A stretch of 64,000 nucleotides of DNA, taken from assembly GCA_003290165.1 (NCBI GenBank), contig QNQO01000540.1, positions 62,001 to 126,000 of the forward strand. Reading direction: 5' to 3'. Positions within the stretch are counted from its first letter, which is position 1. Each line of letters begins with the position of its first letter. Position numbers and translations under genes: made by a program. This document shows positions 23,271 through 34,136 of the stretch, in pieces. The stretch is from Berberis thunbergii (taxonomy: Eukaryota > Streptophyta > Magnoliopsida > Ranunculales > Berberidaceae). The notes beneath the pieces were generated by a model, which did no database searches, was not told the origin of the DNA, and saw nothing but the letters and a program-made list of their open reading frames with translations.

Positions 23271-25011
23271 TCAAGATTGCAGCACGAAAAGACTAAGAGG
23301 GTGACTGGAGCCTCCTCAAAAGATAAAAGTCACAGTCAAGAGGGTGACTGGAGTTTGAGGTTTTTATTTATCTTTTTTTTCAACTTCTTTAGCAAGGTAG
23401 ATGAGGAGGGAGAAAAATTAATGGGTTAATAATCTGAGTTGCTAATGTCTCATCAAGGTCTGGTGTGTATTTTGCAGATATGGTGGGGCTTCTGTACCCA
23501 TATTTTATACGAGAACAAACACAAAAAATGAATTGGACAAGTACCCATGCTTGAAATCCAAGCCAGTAAAAAACTGATCCATGTTGAGTTGCATGCAAAA
23601 AATCTTACAACAAGAGATTTGACTGTGGGGTCTGTTATAAAAGGTTTGTATTAGTTTTGAAGCAAATCCTATTTTGAAACAATTTCATGGAAAAGATTTC
23701 AATTACAAAACTAGCCACAAGAAATGAGAAAAGGGAAACTAGGATGGGAGACAAGAAATACCCTTTGCTTGGCCATAAGTTTGCATATATGGTATACTGC
23801 ATTCATTACCTGGAAAGAACAAAATACTTTGGACATTTTAAAAGAAAAAGCTATCTTCCTTTTTCTTAGTAACTATTTTCCATTTTTTGAATAACACGCA
23901 TCTCTTTTTACTTCATGGAAAATGCAATAGATAGAGAGATATGCTTGTTATGCACGGTGTTGTAATATAAATACACACTTGAGTATCATCACTACATACG
24001 ATGTTGTTTTTGTTGTCCTAGTCTACTTCATCTTTAGAATGTAAAACTTACGGATATAATATAGGTCCTCTTCGTTTTCAACGTACCCAAGTGTTCAAAT
24101 GGATGAATTACTATCCCTGTAAGTCCAGAATTAATGTTATTTACAGTCACAACAATATTTAGGTGCTTTGAAATACATCTTCTAAATGTGGATGAGTCCT
24201 TACGGAAATAAGAAGTGTATTTGATAATTATGTTTAACCAGATTTCTTGTACAAATAAATTATATTGTAAGCTGTTGTAGACATATATATACATGGAATA
24301 TCTTCCTCCTCTAATCTACCAAAAGTAAAATAGTTCCTCCTCAAGTTAACTTGCTTGAAGCATAGTTTCCTTCCCATGAAACCAGAAGATAAGTTATATC
24401 CATGGAAGTTGTTTTTTATTAAAAACAAACTTAAGACGCAACATGCATGTACAAAATATTGGGAATTAATGCCTAGTGAGTTTTATCTACTCTCAAACTA
24501 TCAAGTAATAAAAATCCTGATAAAGAAATGCAAGGATAGTGTAGTGGTGTGAAAAAACAAGTATTTGTGACTTGCAGAGTATCTGTGGGGATTAATTTAG
24601 CGGTGTGTCTCAAAACACTCTAATCCATTATCTAAGATCAGTTGTAGTTTTGTACTTTGTTAGTTTGTCGTTATATATTTTTATTTTGTTTTTTCTAAGA
24701 TCAGCAATAAGCGTGATTGTGGTATTTTAGAAACAATTAGTTTGGATAGGAGATCCAATGTAACTCAAGTAATTGAGTTGGATTGGGAATGTAGAAAGAA
24801 GGTCAATGAAACATTGTATAGGGTACCATAACAAATACAACAGCACAACTGGATGAATTGAAGTTCATTAGATTGGTCAATGATTTTCAAGCAATTTAGC
24901 AATTTAGATTCCTTTGGTCAATGACTAAAGTTAATCTTTTAATTTTTTGGTCAATGATTCTTATTTCTTTTTGTTTGATAATGGTTAATATCTATAATGT
25001 CATTGATAGAG
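23271..25011. other. AT-rich stretch with no recognised gene
   Basis: Several short frames with no family resemblance. It includes the direct duplication AGAGGGTGACTGGAG at about 23297 and 23339. Probably intron or 5' region of the downstream transposase-type gene. Confidence 0.45.
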
Positions 25012-26671
25012 ATGGATAATACTGGCGGCAATCTCTCCACCATTGATGTCACTAGATCTACAAATGATGACATTGAAGTTAAACAGACCATACAGTTCAA
25101 CCTCCACGGTTTAGCAGTTGGACCTGGTGCTAGAAATTCCAATAAAAACATTGGAAAGCTTGTTGAAACCCTTGTGCCCATCAAATTCAAGGGTTGGCAC
25201 CATGTTACTGACAACTACAAAGAGGATGTGTGGAATGGCCTCAAGGTGAGATTTTAAATCATTGATTTTTATAATGTCTTATTTTATTTTCAACTTATAT
25301 CTCAATGGCTTATTTGCAGCGTGAATACGACATCCCAAATTATGTGAAAAAGAGTGTGCATTTGAAAATGCCTGAATATTATAGAAGGTTCAAGGCACAT
25401 CTTAGGAAGAATTATTTGGATAAGTATCCTACCATTGAGGAACAAGAGAAGCATGTTCCAAATGGTGTAAGAGAGGAGGATTGGAAGGAGTTTGTTCACT
25501 ATGAGAGCACACCTGAAGCGAAGGCAATTAGAGACCAAAATGCAAAAAACAAAAAGGCTTCAAAGTATGTATGGGGGGGTGGTCAAAAGAGTGCTGCAGA
25601 AGTAGAGTATGAAATGGTAATTGAGTTTCTAGCTACTAGTACAATATTATATACCATTTAACTTTATAGGCTGAGACTAATCTTTCAAGTATATAGGTTG
25701 AGAAGAACCCTGATGGGGAACCAGTCACACGCACTGACATATGGATTGCTTGTCACACGGGAAAGGATGGAAAACCTACGCATGGTTCTGAACAATATAT
25801 GGTATGTGCCCAATGATGTCTTTTATACCCAATTCTTAATTTACTTTGTAGTTGTTTGAATATTATTTGTGTCCTGATTTATTTTATTTTTTCATTCTTT
25901 TGAAGGAACAAGTTAAAGCAAAAAAAACTGCATTGCAAGAATCTTCAACTCAGGGTAACATTGACCTCACTATTGATGATGATCCTCTAAGCCAAGTGTT
26001 TGGCCAAGAAGCGAGGGGACGTACTCGTTGTGTTGGAACCACTGTCTCTAAAAGGAAGTATGATGCTGCACTTCCCGCTCGTTCATTGCTTTTGGAAAAA
26101 ACATTGGAAGTAAAAAAAATGTAGTGAAAAATATGATAGATTGGAAGAAAATGTTAGATGGATACGAGAGAGACTTGAAAGTGGAACTTATGTAAGACCA
26201 TCAACAAGTGAGGGAATACAAGGAGTTGTTCGAAGAACTGAAGATCCACCGTCATCCGGTGCACAATCGACAAGGCAACCGGATAATCTATTACCTCCAT
26301 CTCCATTACGACCATCTTCATTACCTCCATCTCCATTACCACCATCTCCATTACCATCATCTTCTCAAGGTGTTGCGAGGTTTCCTTCTCCAAGCAATCC
26401 TGTTCCTTCAGTGTCAAGGAGATACAAAGTTTGTGATTGGGAAAGGAATGTCATCGCGATAGCATTAGAGGTTGTAGATCCTATCCATCAATTCTCTTGC
26501 GCTTGTCATGGATCATTGAACCTTGCAACAGAGATCAGACTTTCCTTATGCTTCAAATACAAGACTGGGGTGAAACTTTACAAAAGTGATCCAAAAGGAG
26601 ACAATATGGGGGATTTGGACGTTGGTGATTTCTTCATATGGTGTAGAACTCATGTGGAACTGGATGATTGA
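25012..26671 (+). pseudogene. CACTA Transposase_24-type (Ptta/En/Spm) protein gene, nearly intact
   Basis: Exons 25012-25245, 25320-25616, 25697-25801 and 25906-26671, each with GT/AG borders. The start is the ATG at 25012 (MDNTGGNLSTIDV). Reading in order: a W-containing block (IKFKGWHHVTDNYKEDVW), an alpha-helical segment (YYRRFKAHLRKNYLDKYP; VREEDWKEFVHYESTPEAKA), NAKNKKASKYVWGGG, then TDIWIACHTGKDGKPTHGSE, the family's T-H-x-x-x-D-G block. Next come a charged coiled segment, a proline-rich linker (PPSPLPPSPLPSSS) and a C-terminal module (VKLYKSDPKGDNMGDLDVG). In En/Spm such proteins bind subterminal repeats. One frameshift at the A8 run 26112-26119 breaks the last exon; without it the frame would be open throughout. 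Confidence 0.85.
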
Positions 26672-28025
26672 TAGTTACAAAAACCAAGAGTCTAATGGTG
26701 AATTTTCTGACTATATTTACTTTTTAATGTTTATTTATGTTTACTTTTTGATTCTGATGTCTTTCTTTTAATGTTTATTGTTGTACGTGCTGTTTCTGGC
26801 CGCAACGGGTTTCAGCGTGCGCGGTTAGCACACTGGTTTTGAGCTATGGTTGAGGTATTCTCCTTACATGTGGTGGCCATCTAACCTAGTTCAAGTATTA
26901 TATCTATTTTGTTCTTTTGTTCTCTTCAATTATCTCAATGAATGTGAATACATGTTTCCAATGATCAAAAACATGTATAGTACACAATCGTAAAATGTCT
27001 AGTGCAATTCTATCCAAAATGTCCATTAATGTACCTTAATGACTTCATCTAAATTGTCTGCATGGCTGTCAATGGTTGTTGTACCCCAACTCAAACAAAA
27101 GGACTCACACTTGGTCATCTTCTATACCCCATTGGAAAAGTGTATATAGCATCACCTTTTGTATGTTCCATATTTCATTTCACCTTTTTCCTTTTTTCTT
27201 TCTCACTTCTACCAATTTCTATTCTACGACCTTCTTATTGCAAGTATCTTCCTTGCTAAACCAATATGAACTAGCCCAGTCATGAAAATCTTGTGCCTCG
27301 TTCCTGTTACATAATATTATTATCTTCTTTTTCTCGTGCAACGGAATTTATGTCAAAAAAATATAAATAGTGCATCTGTAATTTTTTTCTGCTGTTGTTT
27401 CATGCGCGGCGCTGATGCTGCTGCTGCTGCTACGCTTTGGCGCGTTACTGTTGCTGCTGCCCTGCTTTGCTGTTGCTGTTGCTGTTGCTGTTTGGTTTGC
27501 TGCTGCTTGTCTGTCGCAGCGTTGACATGCTGAGATGTGGCGACATGCGGTTGGAGAGTGTGTATGCCGGTTGATCTGGGCAGTCCGGTGTAACTTGATT
27601 TGTCGCATAAACGCGCGTGTGCTGCGTGTTCTACGGTTGAGAGACTGACTATGAGTTGATTTAAGTTGATTGCTTTAAGTTTTGTATTTTCATTGTTTTT
27701 AGTTTTTGCCTTGGATTTCAAACAAAAAAAAAAGTTCTCTTTGGTGCCATATGTGTACTTTATGAAATCTTAGTGTTATCTGTTTGCAAATTGTTAACTC
27801 CATACTAGACAGCCATAAACTTATAATTGGATTTATAGTGTGAATAATGACAAACCTGTAATTTGATGAATGTTTACTGTTTCATATGTAGCTTTTATCA
27901 CAAATCTTGTTGTACCTTGCCTCATTCTTATTGAGCTGTTTAGAGATCTGAATTTCTTTGACTCACAATATTATTGAGCTGTTTAGAGTTCTACAGCCTT
28001 GTGATGGGTGTTTTCTTTTAACCCA
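26672..28025. other. 3' flank of the transposase-type gene; GCT/GTT-rich tract at 27410-27530
   Basis: No gene recognised. From 27410 to 27530 is a GC-rich simple tract of CTG/TTG triplets (TGCTGCTGCTGCTGC; GTTGCTGTTGCTGTTGCTG) that yields poly-Ala, poly-Leu or poly-Gln frames depending on phase. I treat those as repeat artefacts. The repeated phrase ATTATTGAGCTGTTTAGAG lies at about 27929 and 27968. Confidence 0.5.
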
Positions 28026-28298
28026 GGTTCGAGATGTATTTTCAAAAGCAGCTGCTGTAGCTCCTTGCCTTCTATTCTTTGATGAATTTGACTCTATTGC
28101 ACCAAAACGAGGGCATGATAATACTGGTGTTACTGACCGTGTTCTAAATCAAGTTAGTGCCTCAAGTTATTTACAGTTTGAGTACTTTCATGTATACTAT
28201 TTTCTTAAAGCATTTTCCATCTTTATTCTTTTGCAGTTTCTCACTGAACTAAATGGTGTGGAAGTCCTTACTGGGGTGTTTGTGTTTGCTGCAACTAG
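28026..28298 (+). pseudogene. PEX1: Captured fragment of PEX1 (peroxisomal AAA ATPase)
   Basis: Exon 28026-28152 reads [20 protein letters not shown], with [19 protein letters not shown] following; exon 28237-28298 reads [20 protein letters not shown]. This is the second AAA domain of plant PEX1, with the Walker B box (LLFFDE) and the start of the second region of homology. PEX1 pulls PEX5 out of the peroxisome membrane. The intron and splice signals are intact. Walker A and the remaining roughly 1000 residues are absent. Confidence 0.93.
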
Positions 28299-28606
28299 GT
28301 TAGTACTCTTAGCTAGGTTCTTCTAGGCAACTGTAATGCATATATATAGGTTATTCTGGATTGATGACACACTCAATTAATGAGGCCATTTATCGATTGT
28401 TTTTCTATTTTGGCCTTCTTTAATATTTGGAGTACTTGTCCAGATATGAAATTCAGAATTTCCAATGGAGATATTTCCTCAATGTCAAATTTTGTTAAAG
28501 CCGTATCCTGCTGAAAAACACTATGGTTCATTTCCACACCCATAGGTCTTTATCCTCAGTCTAGATGCTGATGAATGGGTTGTTTATAATATCATTTATT
28601 TCTTCC

Positions 28607-28682
28607 AGCGCTGTTGTCCTCTATCCTGTTGAGATTGGGACAGATGGTTCCAAAATTGGAGCTCTAGTTGCGCTTCCTGATG
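28607..28682 (+). pseudogene. Unassigned exon-like piece
   Basis: Bounded by TTCCAG and GTGAGA; reads AVVLYPVEIGTDGSKIGALV followed by ALPD. Coherent protein wording but a family I cannot name. Lies between the PEX1 and transportin fragments in the same sense, so probably captured too. Confidence 0.4.
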
Positions 28683-29090
28683 TGAGAGTTGCACAATGGT
28701 TGGCTTACATGCCGCTCTCATGCCTTGCATAACTTGTGCATGCATGTCATAATGATTTTGCAAAATGTTATTTCTCATATTCTATTCCCTGGATAAAGTC
28801 TAATATCTGTTTGCAAATTGTTACCGTGGCTCTAGAGGCTGACTTTGGCGCCTCATACCCTGCCTCACCCCTGACAATAGTTCCCACGTCAAATTTCCTT
28901 TGAACCAAACACAGCCTTAGTATTGAATTTAGTTCTCATCTTGATTGATTTACAGTTCAGTTTTATTTTTCCCTTTATATCACCTCATTAGCTAGTAATT
29001 TTATTTTAATTTATTTTTTATTTTCTCCAATACCTCAATACAAAAACTTTTTGTCGACAAGTTCTCAATTTTAAATTTATAAATGCCAAG

Positions 29091-29773
29091 AAGCTGCTGA
29101 GGAGTTGGCTCCACGGTTGGAAGTCATTTTGCAGCATCTCTTGTGTGCTTTTGGGCAATATCAGGTTTGTTTTATATAAGTGCTCTTTCACTTTACATTT
29201 TGGCTATTATGTCAAATATCTGACACTTACTAATCCCTTTTTGTCTAAACTCTTTTAGAAACGAAACCTTCGGATTGTATATAAATGATGCTAACGAAAC
29301 CTTCAGGTATCATGTAATGTGTTTCATCTTGTTGGCTGCCAGTATTGAACAAAAATAGTAAGTTAACTTGTTCTCTATGATGATGAATTACAGCCAAGAT
29401 ATCTTGAGATTTTAATGCCTCCAGTGATTGCAAAGTGGCAACAGCTTTCGAATGCCAACAGAGATCTTTTTCCCTTGCTCGAGTGTTTTACATCTATAGC
29501 AAATGTATCTTTTCCCTTGCCTGAGTCATTTAAAAAATTTCTATTTGATTAAATAGCTGTCAGGCTCATGTCGAACTAATACTTTTAACTTATAGTTCTA
29601 CACGACTTATTTTTTTTTAAACTTTTGGAAGTCTCTTCTAGACCGAATGAAACAATAGAGTTTTTATACTCTTGTTCTATCTGTTTCAGGCATTAGGTTC
29701 TGGGTTTGCTCAGTTTGCAGAACCTGTGTTTCAGATGTGCATAAATATCATCCAGACTCAGCAATTGGCAAAG
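29091..29773 (+). pseudogene. TRN1: Captured fragment of transportin-1 (karyopherin-beta import receptor)
   Basis: Four exons: 29091-29164 ([19 protein letters not shown]), about 29259-29285 (KRNLRIVY, then stops), 29394-29504 ([13 protein letters not shown], then [12 protein letters not shown]) and 29690-29773 ([13 protein letters not shown], then IIQTQQLAK). These are consecutive HEAT repeats of plant transportin, which imports PY-NLS cargo. The small second exon loses the family reading after IVY. Introns are retained; only a middle slice of the roughly 890-residue protein is present. Confidence 0.92.
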
Positions 29774-30094
29774 GTTTTCTACATACTTTTGTTGTGTATA
29801 TCACTCCTTCAGCTTCTGCAGATCTGCATTGTGTTTTAGTTCTTATCCATTTATTGGCCTAAAATGGAGGTGTTTTGAAAGGGACATCACCCAGTTGTAT
29901 TAGGAATAATTATGTATTTGATTAAGTGATCATGTTGGATAGGTTTGGAGCAATCACGATGACCAATTGCTTGTAATATGTTGAATTATTATTGATAATT
30001 AATTTGTTTAATTCAGGCTGAATTAGTTCATCCAATTTATGATTCTTTTGTCTCATTTGTGTGGACTATGTGTAAGGACTGATTTTGCAGGTGC

Positions 30095-30755
30095 CACGGC
30101 TGTGATTTTGCTGCAGCAGCAAAAAATAAAATATAATTTTTTTTTCGATTATATTAACTTGCAACGGTTTTAAACCGTTGCAACAAAACATATTTCTTTT
30201 TTTTTTGAATTTTTTTTTCTCATTTGCTACGGCTACAAACCATGGCCATGGATAGCCACGGCCTAAAACCGTTGCTAGCACATTTGCCACTGTTTAATTC
30301 ACACTATTTAGCCACGGTTTGTAACCGTTGCCATGGTTAGCCACGGCTAAAAACCGTTGCTAATCTTAGCCACGGTTTAAAACCGTTGCTAATATATGAA
30401 CTTTGTCACGGCTTAAAACCGTAGCTAATGTTGCAACGGCTATAAACCGTTGCTATCTTGTTAGACACGGTTTATAACCATTGCTAATATCTACACTTTG
30501 TAACGGCCTGGAACCGTTGCTACTTTGCCACGGCTTAGAACCGTTGCTATTTTTATTGCAACGGTTTATAACCGTTGCTAATTTCTGAAAATAACGCCCC
30601 CATCCAAACATAAAATTGTTGCTACAATGTTTAGCAACGGTTTATAGCCGTTACAAATGATTTTGCGACGCCCCTGTAGTCCACGGCTCTTAGCCGTGGC
30701 AATGGCTTACGCCTACGGTCTAGAACCGTTGCTAATGGGGGTTTTTGGTGTAGTG
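30095..30755. repeat. CACTA-2 right subterminal repeats and terminus
   Basis: About 20 copies of units like GCAACGGTTTATAACCGTTG and GCCACGGCTTAAAACCGT in alternating orientation, then GGTGTAGTG. This is the longest of the four subterminal arrays in the window. Confidence 0.92.
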
Positions 30756-31150
30756 CACCTTGTCACTACCTTGGTAATAACATGCACTCCCTCTTCAATC
30801 ACCATTGTCACTCAACATTCTTAGGCACTACCTGAGTTGGAGTAACCCACTTGCTATCGGAGATAGGGTAAATGATACCCGCCTAGCAGTTTTAAGACTT
30901 CATTTTTCACACATCTTTCATAGTAGGGTTAAGTCGTCTTTAAGGATCTCTCGGGAGTTATTTTTTCTTCTAAATGAATCCTATGGGAGCATATTGAGGG
31001 GCTAATACATTTGATGTTAGCTATAGTCCAACCTAGTGCATATTTGTGCTCACTAAACATGTTAATCAATTTTTTTTCTTATGAGTCACTAAGCGCAAAA
31101 CAGGAAATGTATCACCTAGTCCCAGGAATGCATGTTTGAGTCTCTCAGGC
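30756..31150 (-). pseudogene. Athila-like reverse transcriptase, N-terminal portion
   Basis: Minus-strand reading includes EVLKLL, GIIYPISDSKWVTPTQVVP and, after a frameshift, VVTRW just before the CACTA-2 border. These are the first RT blocks of the Athila lineage; the remaining blocks lie at 19365-18640 on the far side of CACTA-2. Several stops and one frameshift are present. Confidence 0.8.
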
Positions 31151-31212
31151 AGTGGCCATGGTGGATGGTTGTGGTTTCTCTCTTTCTCTTGGCATCTCCT
31201 CAAAGCATAGTT

Positions 31213-31566
31213 TCAATGCCATCCCCCTTTATCCGTTGACTCTGAAACAACAGAAACATCAAAAACATTGTCAGGATAAAATGAACTCTCATAATCAAAA
31301 ATATAAAGGATATACTCTAAAGATTCAGAATTTTCACTCATGAGAGTCTCCTTAAGTATTAGTGTGTCTATCATGTAAGTATGGTAGCACTCATCATTAT
31401 CATGTGGTTGTTTGCCAATGTTGACCTCCAGAGTCATGTTCCCAAAAGACAACTTCATAAGACATTTTCTGCAATTGATAACAGTGTTAGCTATCGCAAG
31501 GAAATGTCTACCTAGAATGATTGGAACTGTAGACTCCGTATTAATCACATATAACCAGTCTACCAA
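31213..31566 (-). pseudogene. Athila-like protease, C-terminal half
   Basis: Open frame on the minus strand reading VDWLYVINTESTVPIILGRH, then FLAIANTVINCRKCLMKLSF and NMTLEVNIGKQP. The I-I-L-G-R-x-F-L block closes the retropepsin fold. The catalytic D-L-G-A-S part upstream is missing because LTR sequence begins at about 31629. The remaining frame runs into an acidic linker toward RT. Confidence 0.8.
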
Positions 31567-31628
31567 ATTAATTGAAACCTACAATTTGATGAAGATTTTA
31601 CTAACCAAATTAATATGCTAATTTGACT

Positions 31629-34136
31629 TGATTGTTATACTACAAGTGCACGGTTGCCTAACTGGTAGACAATGGCAAATACGGATCGATCTCATGGGGA
31701 TTGAAGACAAAATTGGAAACTATAATTTATTTAAACCAATTTGAAAGTGGTTACAGGAATTAGAAATTTCTAGACTAATGGAAGGCAGAAAAACAATTAA
31801 AAATAGAGTCTGAGAATCAAAGAGAGATGCTAAGGCTTTCGAATCATCCATAGGTTCATAAAATTATACCAATGTCAATTATTGTCTCCTAGCAACATAG
31901 TGGATTGATTTTAGATGCAAATTACTAGCATTAACTATCTGTTTAAGGCAAAACTAATCACATGTTTAATTAGCAATGTAATGGATTGATTTTAGCAAAG
32001 AGGCAAACCCCTAACATTAATTATCTATTTAAGGCACAACTAATTACAGGTTTAACTAAAACGAATAAAACACGCTTAAACAAAAACATAAAATAATTTT
32101 AGCTTACCATAGATGCATGACATACACTGTGAAAGTAATATGCATTTGTTAACAAATCAACTCAATGTCAAATCATACAATGCATCGAATAACAATCAAA
32201 GAGAGGGCAAAAATTCTACTAAGCCTTAGGAATCATCTAAACCTTAGCATAGGGTTTAAAAACACATGGTGGAGGTGGTCACAACAATGACGTGGGAAAA
32301 ATCCATTAGTTCCTGCACGTTGAGTTGTGTGGTGGTACTGAGTATACTGGGGGTGTCAATAGCCAGGTAAAAAATATGTTTCCCTCACCTTTCTTCCTTG
32401 CGATTTCTTTCGTCGTCCCTGTGACTAGTGCGATCTGTTTTGTTGTGTGAGGGAGAAACAGAGATAATGGAGGGAGACACGAAGAGATGTTGGGGAGAGG
32501 GGGGGTCAGTGGATGAGGGCGAGGTCGAGGAGATGGAGGCTCTACACAGTGAGATGAGATGGCGCGAATGGAGGACGATCTATTGCTGTGTGAGAAAATA
32601 GATGATTCCTGCGAACTCTGTTGAAGATGCGAGAAGAGAAAAGGCTAAGGCGGAGAAAAAAGAGTCCCAATCGAGAAGAAGATAGTATGGAAGGAGATGA
32701 TCTGTGGCGATGGGAAAAACAAGGAATAGAGGGAGCGAGATGTGAAGATGAGAGTCTATGATTTTTTTATTTGTTGCATTGGCTGCGAGAGAGAGCATAG
32801 AGGTGAGAGGGGCAAGACGAGGTGGCGTTTGGTTGCGAAATATATTTGTGAGAGAGAGAATGAAGGTGAAGGGAGGCAGAGAGATGGTGGTGACGTAGTG
32901 ATGTGGTGATTGGTGAGTCTAGTCTCAGACAAGATATGTCTGCTGGATGGCGAAGAAGAAGAGAAACAGGCTAGAAGGCTGTTTGGTTTTTATTTGATGC
33001 GGGGACGATGAACAAGGAACAGGTGAAGAGAGACTGACAGTGATATGGTTGTCGCCGGTCTTTCTATCGAGAGAGAATCCTCGGCGAGACAAGAGAGGAG
33101 ACTGGACAAAAAGTTAAAAGAGAGAGGGAGAGAAGTCTCTATCGCCAAAAGAGATGAGAGAGTTTTCTGTGCCGCAGGAAGGAGAATAAATGAGTTTTGA
33201 TCGGCCTTGGGTTTAGGTTTAGGTTTGATTTACATGAGTTTGAGATTGGGTTTCTATTATTGTAGCACCTTTTAAATTCACTGAAATCGCTACTTTTGTC
33301 TCGTTATTCCAAACTCACCGCGCTAATACAATTTCATCGTTTAAGTTTCAATTCCTACAAAAACATGAAAACAAAATAATTATAATAAAATACAATATTT
33401 CAAAACTAACAAGTATAAATTTGAAAATATTTTATGTAATAATTACGTGACTATCAATATTTCACACTTAAGAAGAACATGACTAGACTTATATGGAGAA
33501 TAAGAAATAACCACCGGAGTATGAAAGAATCCCCGGAGGAAGAAAATATAATCATGTCACATAAAAACGTAGTCTTAAGGAAGAATTCTCAAATACCATA
33601 TTTCATCATGAAAGCTTGAAAACTGAATCAAATACAAATCAAACCAGCTACATCTAGGAGTTCATCTTTTCGCCTTGCTTGAAGAATAAGCCTAGCTGAC
33701 AATACATCTCCAACAAAGTCTAACGAAATTGTATGTAATCTCCTCTAGAATTGTTCTCCTAAAATATGCCTAAGACGACCTTTTTATAAACATAGAAAGA
33801 TGAGACAACCCTAGAGAGAACATAATGAAACCCTTGAGAGAACATAACGAAACCCTATGGTTTTGTCTCATGGGCAAGTGCCTCATGGTCAAGGTTATTT
33901 CTCTTATTTATTTTGGGCTGAATGTGTACATGGGCTTGCTTCAAATTGTCTTGGGTTGGTCAAGAAGTTGTGAATCACCTTGAACATATCTTTGAAGGCT
34001 TTTATCTGAATAACACACTAAAACATAAAAATTTTCAAACGACCACATTAGTCAAGTAATTCAATGAATTATCAAAAAAATCTTAACAAGTAAAAATAAT
34101 TAACTCTCTATAAAGTGCATTTTCATGCCCTAATCA
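31629..34136 (-). repeat. Athila right LTR (5' LTR of the minus-strand element)
   Basis: About 2.5 kb, from TGATTGTTATAC to CCCTAATCA. 33463-34136 matches the left LTR, whereas 31629-33462 is mostly unmatched there. It contains an imperfect tandem duplication of about 75 bp (31905-32058; TGGATTGATTTTAG and TTAACTATCTGTTTAAGGCA-type halves) and a GA-rich non-coding tract at 32440-33190. At 33860-33867 it preserves the empty version of the CACTA-1 insertion site. No gene seen. Confidence 0.65.

Larger units (their letters stand above)
19366..30755 (+). mobile_element. CACTA-2: CACTA (En/Spm) transposon with a Transposase_24-type gene and captured host exons
   Basis: Starts CACTACACCAAAAACCCC at 19366 and ends GGGGTTTTTGGTGTAGTG at 30755. 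It is flanked by the 3-bp duplication CAC (19363-19365 and 30756-30758). Length 11390 bp. Both ends carry the same palindromic subterminal repeats as CACTA-1. Orientation is set by the Transposase_24-type gene at 25012-26671. I find no Transposase_21 (TNP2-like) catalytic gene, so it is probably non-autonomous or partly decayed. It also holds fragments of PEX1 and transportin-1 (+ strand), a transit-peptide-like piece and a LINE remnant (minus strand). It is inserted within the minus-strand Athila RT. Confidence 0.95.

Noticed and set aside
27336..27721. Poly-Ala, poly-Leu and poly-Gln frames
   Set aside because: They come from CTG/TTG triplet repeats in three phases; no start context or family resemblance.
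31412..31621. A + strand frame of 69 codons
   Set aside because: Antisense shadow of the Athila protease remnant at 31213-31566.
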